The translations under genes were made by a program, and so were the position numbers. 64,000 nucleotides of DNA, from assembly GCA_963575745.1 (NCBI GenBank), contig CAUYUJ010019915.1, forward strand, positions 428,332 through 492,331. Direction: 5' to 3'. Below are positions 19,816-29,971 of this stretch, piece by piece. Under the pieces are notes generated by a model. The model worked only from the letters and a program-made list of their open reading frames with translations, made no database searches and had not been told where the DNA came from. Each line of letters starts with the position of its first letter. Positions within the stretch are counted from its first letter, which is position 1. Source of the stretch: Prorocentrum cordatum. Taxonomy: Eukaryota > Sar > Dinophyceae > Prorocentrales > Prorocentraceae.

Positions 19816-20342
19816 TTCTGGTGTCTTCTGAGACCTTGGGATGCCCTGATCATACTGATTTGCAAGTGGTTGCCGCATGTGTGGCAGGCGCACCGCAGGC
19901 TGGTTTCATCGGTGAAACGTATCTCCGTCGGCGTCGCGCCGCGCGGGGCGTGTGGCGAAAAACTCTGGCCCCCCCCCCGTCGCCGTCGCACCGCGCGGAG
20001 AAGTTCGGAAACAATGAAAGCGTCCATCTGTTTCGGCCCCGCCTGTCGCTATGTCACCGTTGGCCCACCTGCATGATGTCTGCTTTCCATCTGTCTGGCC
20101 GCCCCCCCGTCGCCGTCGCACCAGAGATATTGCGCGTCACACATGCTTGAAGTGAGCTGTCTACGGCGCGCCCATCGCACGTCGCACAACTCATTCGATT
20201 GTTTTCTTGGGTGGTCCGCGCGGCCACATAAAGTTTTTGCGCATCTGCCCACGACGGGCCCGTTGCCGCCGCACTGGGGAGATCGGGTCGGGAAGATCCC
20301 CATTATTCGAAAACCGTTTTGACAACTGCATACACAACTGTT
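19816..20342. other. No gene; internal two-copy repeat
   Basis: CCCCCCCGTCGCCGTCGCAC occurs near 19974 and 20103 with similar flanks, and resembles 2660-2690. No coding signal. Confidence 0.5.
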
Positions 20343-20460
20343 GGAGCTCCGCGCGGATTGGTTGGATCGGCGCTGGGGCCCTCTTGGCGGCACTTCTGGT
20401 GCCGCCCATGTCGTGCTCCGCGCGCCATGGGGAGGGGGTCCCGGCGCAGATCCAGAGATC
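20343..20460. mobile_element. Foldback element family 1, copy A
   Basis: The left arm GGAGCTCCGCGCGGATT and TGGATCGGCGCTGGG are answered on the right by GGGTCCCGGCGCAGATCC. The central landmark is GTGCTCCGCGCGCCATGG. The right terminus is decayed. Five further copies lie at 27189, 40907, 49175, 58934 and 59999. Confidence 0.75.
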
Positions 20461-20514
20461 ACTTTTCATCACCTAGCGAATCCCTGTGACAGAGAAGCAG
20501 GAAGGGGGTGGACC

Positions 20515-20660
20515 CTGAGATCCCACGTTGCGCAAAACTCCTGCAACTTTGCCAAGCGTCACGATCGGGGCCCTGGACCCCAGCTTCCTGCTGCATTCTT
20601 CGAGCCGGATCGGTCTGTGATGGTCCTGGAGCCCGAAAGCGGGCGGACGCGTCCGGTGTG
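20515..20660 (+). repeat. Dispersed 130-bp repeat R, copy 1
   Basis: Landmarks are GCAAAACTCCTGCAACTT, CAGCTTCCTGCTGCATTCTT, CGAGCCGGATCGGTCTGTGA and GGTCCTGGAGCCCG. Same orientation as 29560-29670; opposite orientation at 21745-21880 and 37795-37935. Confidence 0.75.
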
Positions 20661-20884
20661 AAAAGATTGCAACGCTCGGGTCTCAGAGGATGGGTGGGGG
20701 GTGGGGGGCGAGGGGGGGGAGAGAAAACGGGAGAAGTTGGAGTGAAGGGCGACGACAGACGGGGACCAACGCAGGGGGGAAGCATCGACCTGGAATCGGC
20801 GATACATCGCCGACTGAGCAGGGGATCCACAGGGTGCTGTGCGGGGTGGGCCACCGGACCACTGTCGGCGATGAGTGGGCGATC

Positions 20885-21075
20885 GGGGGTCGATGCATCC
20901 CCCCCTGAAGGAGCTTGGGAGCGCCTGGGAACGCCTGGGAACGCCTAGGAGCGCCTGGGAGCGCTTGGGAGCGCTTCTGGAGCGCCTGGGAGGGAGCGCT
21001 TCTGAGGCAGGGAGCGCCTGGGAGCGCCTGGGAACGCTTGGGAGCGCCTGGGAGCGCCTGGGAGCGCTTCTGGAC
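20885..21075 (+). repeat. Minisatellite GGGAGCGCCT
   Basis: About fifteen 10-bp units, GGGAGCGCCT and GGAACGCCTG variants. Confidence 0.9.
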
Positions 21076-21534
21076 CCATTCCCCCCTCCCGTGGCCCCTG
21101 AGGGCTCGGGCCCGCGGCCGGCAGCCCAGCGGCGTGCACGCGATGCGTCCGGTGCCCCCACGGGGCAGGCCGCCCGGCGGGCCCTGCGCGGCGACCCAGG
21201 GCGGTCCTGCCTCTGCGGTGGGGAACTCTATGGGACAGCGTGTCGCTTCGCCGGTTCTGGCCCACTGCGTCTCGGTGCATGCGACTCTGTGCGGCATGTG
21301 CCTGCCTGTGCGGCCCCTTCCGGACCACAATTTCAAAGTGAGCATTATAGAAGTGAGCGCTATAGAAGTGAGTCCGGTGTATCCACGTCCCAGTCCCCAT
21401 GCGTAAATTTCCCGAGCCTTTCCGAGACTCCCGCCCCGCGGAGCGGAGCGACGAGCTGTCCGCTCGCAGGTCACGACGTGCCGCCGGGGCCGCCGCGGCA
21501 ACACGCTGAGCAGAAGCTCTTGACCGTCCCCCTA

Positions 21535-21732
21535 AGGCCTCCCACGTGGGGTCCGAGCAGACGAGGTCGGAGGGCCGCGCCGCATCGCCGATGCATCGGA
21601 GATGCGGCTCGATGTGGAGCTCGATTTCCTCCCCGCCGACGGCGCCGATGCATCGCCGACGTCGTCGGTGCATCGCCAATGCATCGCCGCTGCATCGGCG
21701 ATGTGGCGCAGGCCTCCGATCTCATCTCCGGG
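21535..21732. mobile_element. Inverted-repeat element family 3, copy 1 (right end decayed)
   Basis: Starts AGGCCTCCCACGTGGGGTCC, contains repeated GCATCGCCGATGCATCG palindromes and CCGCCGACGGCGCCGATGCA. It matches 44196-44407 in order and orientation. Confidence 0.75.
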
Positions 21733-21744
21733 CGTTTGATGTTT

Positions 21745-21880
21745 CTCCCTCTGGGCGTTGTCGCCCGGTTCCGGGCTCCAGGACCCTCACAGATCGATCC
21801 GGCTTGAAACATGCAGCAGAAAGGGCTCTGGTCGTGATTTCTCGAGATGTTGTAAATTGTTCGCAGCGTTGGATCTCAGG
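21745..21880 (-). repeat. Dispersed repeat R, copy 2 (inverted)
   Basis: Reads CCGGGCTCCAGGACCCTCAC, AGATCGATCCGGCTTGAAAC and ATGCAGCAG, the reverse complement of the copy at 20515. Confidence 0.75.
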
Positions 21881-22918
21881 CGCCCCTTCCCCTTTCCTCC
21901 TGGGGAGCCAGTCCATCGGCTTCGACACCCCTCTTCAAGAAGTCGTCGACACGATGGGTTACCGCAGGGGGGACCCGTAGTAGGGAGCACAGCTCCCCCC
22001 GTTGTGGCTGGTCGGTTTTCCCCTGCAGCTATCCAGTAGCCTGCGGCCCATCCCGCCATCGTTCTTTTGAAGGCCTCGCGGGGTCTCCAGGACGCCTTCT
22101 GGGCCTCCAGGGGTTGCCTCTGGGGGGCCTCGGGGGGAAGTTCGGTGAGGGCTGCGCCTCCTCCATCGCCTCTTCCCCTCGTTGTCTCTCCCCCCTGTCC
22201 CTCCGTGGCTGCCAGGGCTCAAGTTGGTTACGATTCAAGTTTGCATTGTTCTTCGTCTGTTGCCGCTGCAGCGTCTTCGTGCTGTCGGCGTCGTGATTCT
22301 CATCGTCATCCAGTTTGCCGCCTTGTACGGTCGAGGGCACGCGTTGGCTTCCCATGGCAAGTTTCACTATATACATGTTTGCTATGCCGAAGTTTCTCTG
22401 CCCCCAAGACCAGCTCAACGCTCTCGTCGGCGGCGCAATGCGGCACATCCGTGGATCGTCCCGAGCAGTTGGAGGTGCTCCACCTGACACGGACAGAGTT
22501 CGCCGTCGTTAGGCTCTGCGGCGTGGGCCGCAAATTCTCGTACGGGCAATTATCCCGCTGGCCAAACTCCTTACAGCCAGACCGAGGTATCAGATCGAGG
22601 TCGGCTCGGGGAGCGTACCCTAATGTTCTTCGTGTTTGTTGGATGTTCTTGTGCACCCTGGGGAGGGTGCCCTTGGATGCTCTTTGCGTCTTGGCCTGCG
22701 GAGGACCTCGTGCTCTCTTCAGGGGTGTTTTTCTGGCCCAGGTTCGACTGTACGCAACCTCCGAACTCCTGAGTCACACGCGGCGGGGCGAAGATGACGC
22801 TCTTTGCGCGCGGCGGTCTGGGCCAGAGCGGTTGCCCTTCTCCAGGAGGGGCGGCCTGAGGGCGTGAAGCGAACCGCGCGTGGTGCATCGCGGGGCGCGA
22901 TGCGCGAAGTTAAGTGGT
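21881..22918. other. No gene recognised
   Basis: A + frame at 22067-22867 (266 codons) is Ser/Arg/Cys-rich, starts without a good context and has no domain. The less biased part 22240-22560 (CACTATATACATGTTTGCTATG and following) could hold an exon, but I cannot confirm one. Confidence 0.45.
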
Positions 22919-23104
22919 CTACGGTAGATTCGCGTCGTGTCGACTCCGCCGCCGGCGTTCAACGTTGAACGTCGCTAGCGACCTAGAATCGGTCGATGTG
23001 GAACGAGCCAACGTTTCGGAATCGGCCGATCGTTCAAGGTTCAACGATCCAGCGCGGTGTCAGAAACCAACGCCAGGGGTTGGTACGACATGAACCTACC
23101 GTAG
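22919..23104. mobile_element. Inverted-repeat element family 2, copy 1
   Basis: Ends are CTACGGTAGATTCGCGTCGT on the left and, on the right, ACATGAACCTACCGTAG, which is inverted. Internal GTTCAACGTTGAAC and GATCGTTCAAGGTTCAACGATC are further palindromes. The 186-bp element matches 49323-49518 along its length. Confidence 0.85.
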
Positions 23105-23911
23105 GTTGTCCAGGAGTTTGACGAAATGGGCTTGAATCAAGAGGGGACCTTGGGATCCCCCTGGCAGTCGTCCTCGCCAGCATCTGGGGAGGTCTTGCAG
23201 AGCAGAGTTGCCTACAACGTCGAGCGCGGGCGGACATGCAGGACTTCATTACCCCACCGGGCGAGATACGTGTGGTCGCGCGTTGCTGTGATGCCCTTCA
23301 CGTGCGGCACGTGTGCGCTGCCCGACCTTGTGGTTCCTGCTCCCTGTCGATCCAGCGCTGGCGTGGCCGGTATCCCATCCCGTAGAACTCACGGAGGGCT
23401 GTGCAGCAGACGCATGCGCTTCAACCTCTGCGGAGGCCAGGCTCCGCAGTCTGATTAGCGAGATTCCGTTGACGTAGGCTCCAGTTGGTGTGGGAACATA
23501 CCCCTGGAAAAACAATGCAATGCTTACAGGTCGTGTCGAGAAACAGTAGGGGGGGCTTCCCTTTTCGGGTCCCTTTCTGACCCTCTCGGGGACCGAGAAC
23601 TGCCCCCAGAAGCCAGCCGAGTGGGGCGGGCATTCTCGGCAGGCTCAGACGGCCATTGGCCTTCTGAAAAGCTTCCGATCCTACCCTGAAGTCGGGCCTG
23701 TCCCTCTACAGGGGGAAAATTCAAAAGTAGACAACTAATAGTCAGGGAACGCTCTTTAACTCTCATTTCTGAAGAATAATTATTGTTGATCCCCCCTGTC
23801 CGGTGCCCATTGGTTTTTTCAATTGAAGTGCTTCCTCCAGGGCTCGCACCCTGTTTTTTGACAGGGGAAGCCTTGCGGATCAGATTGCGTTGTTGGGCCC
23901 CGGACTACAAC
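23105..23911. other. No gene recognised
   Basis: Unique-looking DNA. GAAGAATAATTATTGTTG near 23770 resembles part of the element at 25046. Short ORFs only. Confidence 0.5.
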
Positions 23912-24420
23912 AACAACGGCTCCCGCCTGAGACTTTCTCACAATTTACTCAGGACCCCCGCTCCCGCCTGAGACTTCCTCAAAATTTACTCCGGAAGGGC
24001 GCTCCCGCTTCAGACTTTCTCAAATTTTACGCAGAAACGGCGCTCCCGCTTGAGACTTCCTTAATCAGGACCCCTGCTCCCGCCCGAGACTTCCTCATAA
24101 TTTACTCAGGCATGGCGTTCTCGCTTAAGACTTCCTCGCAATTTATTGCAGCATCGCGTTCTCGACGCTCAGGAACCACGCTCGCGCCAAGGACGCCCTC
24201 GCAATTTACTTAGGAATCGCGCTCTCGCTTAATACTTCCTTGCAATTTACGCAAAAATCCCGTTTCAATGTCCCGCCCGCCCGACCCGCCCGTCAGGGTC
24301 CGCCCGCCCGACCGGCGCTCCCGCCTGAGACGTCCGACAATGTACTCGGGACCCCCGCTCCCGCCCAACTCTTCCTTGAGGAATACGCCCTCGCCTAGGA
24401 CTTCCTCGAACGTTCACACT
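23912..24420 (+). repeat. Tandem repeat, about 41-bp unit
   Basis: Roughly ten degenerate units of GGCGCTCCCGCTTGAGACTT, CCTCACAATTTACTCAGGA. Spacing varies from 34 to 60 bases. Confidence 0.85.
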
Positions 24421-24720
24421 CTTACCCTCCTGCCCTTTCCTCCCCATCCAACCTCCCTCCTCCCTCCCCTCTCCCTCATATCCACCCTCCTCCTCCCTCT
24501 TCCTCTCTCCCCTCACCCTCCTCCCATAACCCTCCTCCCTCCTCTCTTCGCCCTCCCCTCTCCAGCCTCCTCCTTCCTCCCTCCTCTGTCTCTCTATCTC
24601 CAATCGTCCCCCCCCCCCCTCCTCGCCCCCTCTCTCCTGGCGTGTTCCCCTTTAGCCTCGTCCCTCCCCCTCCCTTCCTCCCACTCTCCCTCGTTCTCCC
24701 CCTTCCTCTTCTTGCAGGGC
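24421..24720 (+). repeat. Pyrimidine-rich CCTCCT tract
   Basis: About 300 bases almost free of A and G; ORFs reflect composition. Confidence 0.9.
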
Positions 24721-24936
24721 CCGCGCTAATTCCAATGGTGGGCAAAGAGATGCGTGCCCCATCCTCCGAATAATTCCCCGCCCGTTCACGCCCGCTTGTC
24801 TAAGCCCGCCCGCCCCCGCAAAAAGAAAGAATCCCCCCAGAACCTGGTACGCTCGAAGACGAAGGGGGCGGGTATCGAGGGCGTGGGTATACACGTTGCA
24901 TGGCACGCGGGCAAGTAAGAGCGAACAGTATTAAAA
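24721..24936. other. Short spacer; nothing recognised
   Basis: Unique-looking GC-rich sequence between the pyrimidine tract and the GTT repeat. Confidence 0.5.
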
Positions 24937-25015
24937 CTATTGTTGTTCTTGTTGTTGTTGTTGGTGTTGTTGTTGTTGTTGCTGCTGCTGTTGTTGTTGT
25001 TGTTGTTGTTGTTGG

Positions 25016-25047
<32 letters not shown>

Positions 25048-25958
25048 TGTGTTGAACATTATTACTTCTAAAGAATAATTATTGTTGGGACCCCTGGTGC
25101 ACGACCCCCCTCCAAAACCTAGGCCGCAGCTACATTTTCATCATTTTTCTGCGAAAGCTTCAGAAAAGTGGATTAGTACCGGATCCGGTTGTTTTGTTCC
25201 CCCCCGCTTTCCCTTGCAAAAAACACTATAAAATGAAATTTCTTGTTCAAATGTAATCAAATTTCAAGAATCCCTTGCAAAAAATAAGGTAAAGTGGACA
25301 TTCGCGCGCGCAAGACGAAATCCTTCCAAAACCTTAGGTTTCGTAACGATTTCAACATAAAAACATCAAAAACCCAATGGTTTTTCAAAAAAAAATGTCC
25401 AAATTTCATCCCGCGCGCGCTGTCCGACTCCCACAAAACCAATGGTTTTTCAACATTTCTGTTACATGAGCTCGCGCGAGCTACTTTTTCTTGTTCTAAC
25501 ATAATCAAATTTCAATACTCCCTTGCAAAAAAAAGTAAAGTGGACATTCGCGCGCGCAAGACCAACAAAAAACACGACGATCTCAGGAACTTGCCCCAAA
25601 AATGTGACCAACTCCGCTCTCTCTGTCTCTCTCTCTGTCTGCTCTCTGTCTCTCTCTCTGTCTGTCTGTGTCATGTATTGTATGTCACAATTGCAGGATG
25701 CTGGGCACACGCGCGCCCCGAATAAGTGACCAAGTTCTGTGGGTGTGTACCCCACGCCAGTGTAGTAGCCACGGTCGTCCGCACGCCACGAAGTGAAGTG
25801 TCCCAACGTCATAGGGCGGGAAGCTGGGTTTGGGTGGTCGCGAAGAGTCGTTTGGATATTTGGTAGAGCTTGAACTGCCCCCCCACGAAGTGGGGGTATT
25901 GTCTCGCGTCGCATGAAAACCCTGGCACTGGTGAGAACACTGAGCGTTCGGGTAAAAT
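24937..25958 (-). mobile_element. Element with (AAC)n tail, copy 1
   Basis: On the minus strand the unit begins in GTTCTCACCAGTGCCAGGGT and ends CAACAATAATTATTCTTTAG, followed by a long AAC repeat (24937-25045 as GTT on +). Landmarks on + are AAAGAATAATTATTGTTGGG, CAAGAATCCCTTGCAAAAAA, TAAAGTGGACATTCGCGCGC and CCACGAAGTGAAGTGTCC. An internal hairpin CCCCCAC-GAA-GTGGGGG lies near 25874. This copy has an internal partial duplication (the TAAAGTGGACATTCGCGCGC block occurs at 25289 and 25546). A simple-repeat tail at one end suggests a non-LTR retroposon. No coding frame survives. Confidence 0.65.
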
Positions 25959-25959
25959 G

Positions 25960-26004
<45 letters not shown>

Positions 26005-26784
26005 GAACATTATTTCTTCTAAAGAATAATTATTGTTGGGACCCCTGGTGCACGCCCCCCCCGCCGCGCCTAGGCCGCAGCCACATTTTCATCATTTTCG
26101 TGAGGAAGTCTCAGGTCAAAACGATGTGATCCAGATCCGGTTGTTTTGTTCCCCCCCGCTTTCCCTTGCAAAAAACAATATAAAATGACATTTCTTGTTC
26201 TAACATAGCCACATTTCAAGAATCCCTTGCAAAAAATAAGGTAAAGTGGACATTCGCGCGCGCAAGACGAAATCCTTCCAAAACCTTAGTTTTCGTAGCG
26301 ATTTTAACATAAAACGTAAACAACCATTTTTTTTTTTTATATATATATATATATATATAAAAAAAACTTGTCAAAATTTCATCCCGCGCGCTCTTGCGGA
26401 TTCGTAGGAAACCCAACACTTTTTAAACATTTCTGTCAAACGGGCTTTTGCGAGCAACTTTTTCGAACTTCTGCAACAACGGTTGCGCACCTGCCAGGGC
26501 CATCATCCCTGTCAAATAATACCATGCGGGACACATTCGTTTTTTCTTCGCGCGCGCACGCCGTCGTCGTCGGCCGCGGGGCCCTGAATAGTAGCCACGG
26601 TCGTCCGCATGCCACGAAGTGAAGTGTCCGAACGTCATAGGGCGGGAAGCTGGGTGTGGGTGGTGGCGAAGAGTCGTTTGGAAATTTGGTAGAGCTTGAA
26701 CCGGCCCCCCCACAAAGTGGGGGCATTGCCCGCCTCCTATGAAAACCCTGGCACTGGTGAGAACGGAGTGTCCCCACGTGCTAG
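25959..26784 (-). mobile_element. Element with (AAC)n tail, copy 2
   Basis: Arranged head to tail with copy 1 and separated by GTT repeats (25961-26005). It carries the same landmarks, and the hairpin is CCCCCAC-AAA-GTGGGGG near 26705. A TA dinucleotide run (26338-26360) interrupts it. On the minus strand GGTTCAAGCTC (26703-26693) resembles a Pol III B box, but no convincing A box was seen. Confidence 0.65.
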
Positions 26785-26786
26785 TA

Positions 26787-26855
<69 letters not shown>
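26785..26855 (+). repeat. GTT microsatellite
   Basis: About 23 uninterrupted GTT units. Confidence 0.97.
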
Positions 26856-26856
<1 letters not shown>

Positions 26857-27188
26857 GTCGTTGCTATGTTTGCCCGTTGGGGGGTGTTTTTTGAGTATTG
26901 ACGATTTTTCGCCCAAAATCCCCCTGTAGGGGGACACGTCCGACTTAAGCCTACACGCGGCCACGTGTGGCTTCTCAGGAAGGACGCGAGGGACTCCGAG
27001 AAGCCCCGCCGCTCTCCGAGCAGGCCCGCCCCCCCCTCCGCGTCGGAGCCCCTGCCTGTCCCCGGCAGGTTGCGCGCGCCAGGCTCTGGGGGGGAGCGGT
27101 GCAGCCTCCTGCAGGGGTGGCATCCCTCCGCCCTCCACCCGTGTTGCCGATCCCGCATCCACTGGCAGCACAAGTGCATAGAAACTTT
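26856..27188. other. No gene recognised
   Basis: GC-rich spacer; ORFs on both strands are composition-driven. Confidence 0.5.
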
Positions 27189-27318
27189 CGGAGATCCGCG
27201 CGGATTTCTCGGATCTGCGTTGGGTCCCCCTGGCGGCGCCTCCGGCGCTTCCCTTGGCGCGCTCCGCGCGCTGGGGAGGGGGGTGCAGCGCTGATGCAAG
27301 AAATCCGCGCGGACCTCC
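27189..27318. mobile_element. Foldback element family 1, copy B (best preserved)
   Basis: Left end CGGAGATCCGCGCGGATTTC is the reverse complement, with one difference, of the right end GAAATCCGCGCGGACCTCC. The total is 130 bases and the centre reads GGCGCGCTCCGCGCGCTGG. The arms extend inward about 45 bases. Confidence 0.85.
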
Positions 27319-28774
27319 TTGAGAATTTTTTTATGCCGTTTTTTGTTCCTCTACCACAACCGATGGTGCAGGTGGGCAATCGGACGTTTTGCTCCTTCGG
27401 CTGGCCATCTCAGTCAAGCTGAGGTTCGCCGCATCGTGTCTGACAGTGGCGTGCCACTTCTGGCTGGTGATTTTCTGGCGGCGCACTTGACACGGCTCGC
27501 ATGCACATTGGCGTTGGACGCATTTGGGGTGTATTGCGATCTCAGTTCCCATGCCGCAGTTGCATGACGGCAGTGTGCCCTGACGTGTTGCAGCTGGCTG
27601 ACGGGCGTGGCCTCTACCCCCCGGTGTTGTGTGGTGTGCATGCGTGCTTCGTGACTGGAAGTCGGCAAGGCCTCCGGAAAGAGGCTTCGGATCCAGGCGG
27701 TGGCTCTCTCGCCCCCACGCACTGCCATCCTCATGGGGAGGGGGCAGTGGCCCAAGGCACGTGCCAGCCCAGGCCTCCTCCCTCTCCACGAAGGAGCAGT
27801 CGCTGCCGCGCGGGCAGCGGCGTCGCGTCGTTCCTCCGCAGATGTCCTGGGCAGTCCGGCGGCTGCAGAGCGACCGTGGCCGGCCCGCCCTGGAAAGGCA
27901 CGGCAGCGGCGCCTCGGGCTCAATGGGGCGTGCGAGGGGCTGCTCGCGGCGAGCCCGCCAGGCGTTCCGTCTCTTGCATCCCGCTGATGGGCGCGGTGCC
28001 CCGCTGGCCCAGCCGCACCAGGGCTTCCACGGCCTGGTCGGGCCTCCGCCTTCGCCAGGACTGCCGTCAGCTTCGATCTCGTGACCCCTGCCTCTGCCTC
28101 AGTCGAGTTCGGTTCTCCTTGTCGCGCCCGCGCGGCGTTTCGCACGGCGCGCCAGGAGCCGGTCCAGTTCCCATCGAGGCCCCGCCCAGCGAGCAGATAG
28201 GGATTGAGGGAGGGGTCCCAGCTGACCCGTCTCGCTGCAGGGACCGCTTCACGCTGTCACGAGATTGCCGCACATTGCGCGCTGACTGCGGAAAGTTCCA
28301 GGGCACCAGGGGGAGGCTGGGGCGGAGCTCGGGACGAGGCCTTATCCAGCCTGGGAAGTTCGTGTAGGCTTCAGCTGGAATTCGCAGGCCTCAGTTGTCC
28401 AGTCTCAGGAATCCTTGGCTGGGCCCAGCTCGTCTTACTTTGCCCTGACTTGCCTCAACAGGCATCAGCGACATCAGCTCGGCCTTGACAAGCCCAAACA
28501 AGCCATGACACACACAGACGGATTTCTTGAAAGTTCTTGTTTGAGTTTAGGCACGCCCCCGAGAGTGTTGTACGCAGGCCCCGCGCTTCGGCCAAAGGCC
28601 CGGAGAGCGCGCGCTTCGCTCCCAAACCCAACACAGCAATGACAGGCCCCAACCGGGCCTGGCGGTGTGACGTCGTGTCGTTGCGACCATCCATTGCGGC
28701 TCACTCCGGCAGTGCTCGCCGCAGCACACAGGGAGAGGACCTCGCGGCAGCGGCTGCTGGAGTTCGGCCCATCA
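27319..28774. other. No gene recognised; GC-rich
   Basis: Long overlapping frames (27414-28145 -, 27501-28367 +) have no domain, and they overlap one another on opposite strands. Bases 27330-27420 are less biased and could be an exon edge. Nothing firm. Confidence 0.45.
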
Positions 28775-28896
28775 TTCGGCGGCGAGCGAGGGGGGAAGTG
28801 AGAAGGAGAAGGCCTCCTCAGAAGGTTCGGAAGTCCCGCCGCTTTCTGAGAAGGCCTTCTTCTTCTCATTTCCCCCCCCCCTTGCTCGCCGCCGAA
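28775..28896. repeat. Large imperfect inverted repeat
   Basis: TTCGGCGGCGAGCGAGGGGG at 28775 and following bases to about 28826 pair with about 28845-28896, ending CTTGCTCGCCGCCGAA. Inside are GAGAAGGCCTCCTCAGAAGG and CTGAGAAGGCCTTC. Arms are about 50 bases. Related segments lie at 59650-59975. Confidence 0.75.
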
Positions 28897-29559
28897 CCAT
28901 GCGCTCGGGCTCGGCAACCATCGCGGCGGCGGGGGGGGGGCGCATGTGTCCACGGGGCGCCAGCCAGCCAAGCCGCTTCGGGCGCGCAGCTGCGATCCCT
29001 ACAAAAAGGCGCAGGGGATCGCGGGGGGGGTGCCGCCCTCCATGCCTCCACACTTCCGTCCGTCCATCCATCTTCTCATCCTGAAGCTCTTCATCCCACT
29101 ACACCCTGGCCCCACGCCCCCTTGCCATGCCGCGCGCCACGACATCGGAGCCCCAACCTGCCTGCAGCGTCGGGTGTCTCAGAGAGGACTTCGGGCCATT
29201 CGGGGGTGGAGATGCTCGTGGAAGGCCCGCCTGGAAGCACCGCGGTCGCGCTCCAAAGGCCTCGATCGTCCACCAGAGAACGACTTGCACCCGTCTGGGG
29301 CTCTCGCATTGTTTTTGCCGTTGTCGCATCCAGCTGCTTCCCGCCGCCCGCATCTCTGTGGCGCATCATGGGTTACAAGACTGCCATGGGAGCGTGCGGA
29401 GACAGCAGGGGTCAATGTCCCGACACGTGAGTTCCTCTGCGATCACGCGTTCCACATCGAGTGCGAGGAATTCGTTGTCACCGATAGTGTAGTCAGACGG
29501 GATGGCGGCTCCTCCACTCCATTCCCCCTCGGTATTCGACGTTGCTAAAAATCAGCATC
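28897..29559. other. No gene recognised
   Basis: GC-rich to about 29250, then mixed composition. ORFs overlap on both strands and have no domain. Confidence 0.45.
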
Positions 29560-29670
29560 GCGAAGAGCAGCGACCAAAGCCTTAGACCCCATCTTTCTGC
29601 TTCAGTTTTTCGAGCCACATTGCTCTGTGATGGACCAGGGGCTTGACACCGGGCGAAGACGCCCTGTGCG
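29560..29670 (+). repeat. Dispersed repeat R, copy 3
   Basis: Shows TTTCTGCTTCAGTTTTTCGA, GCCACATTGCTCTGTGATGG and the GGGCGAAGACGCCCTG end. It lies just upstream of the LINE. Confidence 0.65.
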
Positions 29671-29699
29671 CACATGGTTGTAGTGCCCAGTTCTCAGGG

Positions 29700-29778
29700 T
29701 TTTCCTGCTCCTCCTCTTCCTCCTCCTCCTCGTCCTCCTTCTCCTCCTCTTCTCTGTTCTTGTCACTCTAGTTCATCC
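29700..29778 (+). promoter_or_regulatory. Pyrimidine tract before the spliced-leader relic
   Basis: About 60 bases of CTCCTCCT sequence followed by CTCTAG sit directly upstream of the SL at 29779. A pyrimidine tract followed by AG is what a trans-splice acceptor needs, and the SL itself contains an AG (CCGTAG). The relic may thus serve as an acceptor for a new SL. This is inference. Confidence 0.45.
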
Positions 29779-29815
29779 TCCGTAGCCATTTTGGCTCAAG
29801 CCGTTCTGGCTCAGG
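29779..29815 (+). other. Exact dinoflagellate spliced leader plus a tandem decayed copy
   Basis: Bases 29779-29800 are identical to the 22-nt dinoflagellate SL; the last 20 read CGTAGCCATTTTGGCTCAAG. Immediately after it, 29801-29815 read CCGTTCTGGCTCAGG, matching CCATTTTGGCTCAAG at 12 of 15, all three differences being transitions. This is the known signature of repeated retroposition and re-trans-splicing, the inner copy being older. It is not an SL RNA gene, because no GT donor follows the CAAG. Confidence 0.93.
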
Positions 29816-29971
29816 CTTTGCCTGCGCTTGCAACAGCTTCTCTTCAGAACGGCAATCAGCTGGTGCGAGCGTGGCTCACACTGTTTACATTCAGTTTGTG
29901 GGATCTCAGCCCGCCGCATTCAATGTCCGTTCCTGCTGGAGCCTTGTCTCGACCACGACTCGTGCAAAGCC

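Noticed and set aside
20683-21504. 273-codon minus-strand gene
   Set aside because: A large part is the translated GGGAGCGCCT minisatellite and the rest has no domain.
26338-26360. TA run as a promoter TATA element
   Set aside because: It is a TA microsatellite within one repeat copy and absent from the other copies; no gene follows.
26693-26784. A tRNA-derived SINE head or tRNA gene
   Set aside because: Only a B-box-like 11-mer is present; no A box and no cloverleaf could be drawn.
29779-29900. An SL RNA gene
   Set aside because: The leader is followed by CCGTTCTGG, not by a GT splice donor, and no downstream Sm-type site was seen. The adjoining decayed copy fits a relic in a retroposed mRNA.
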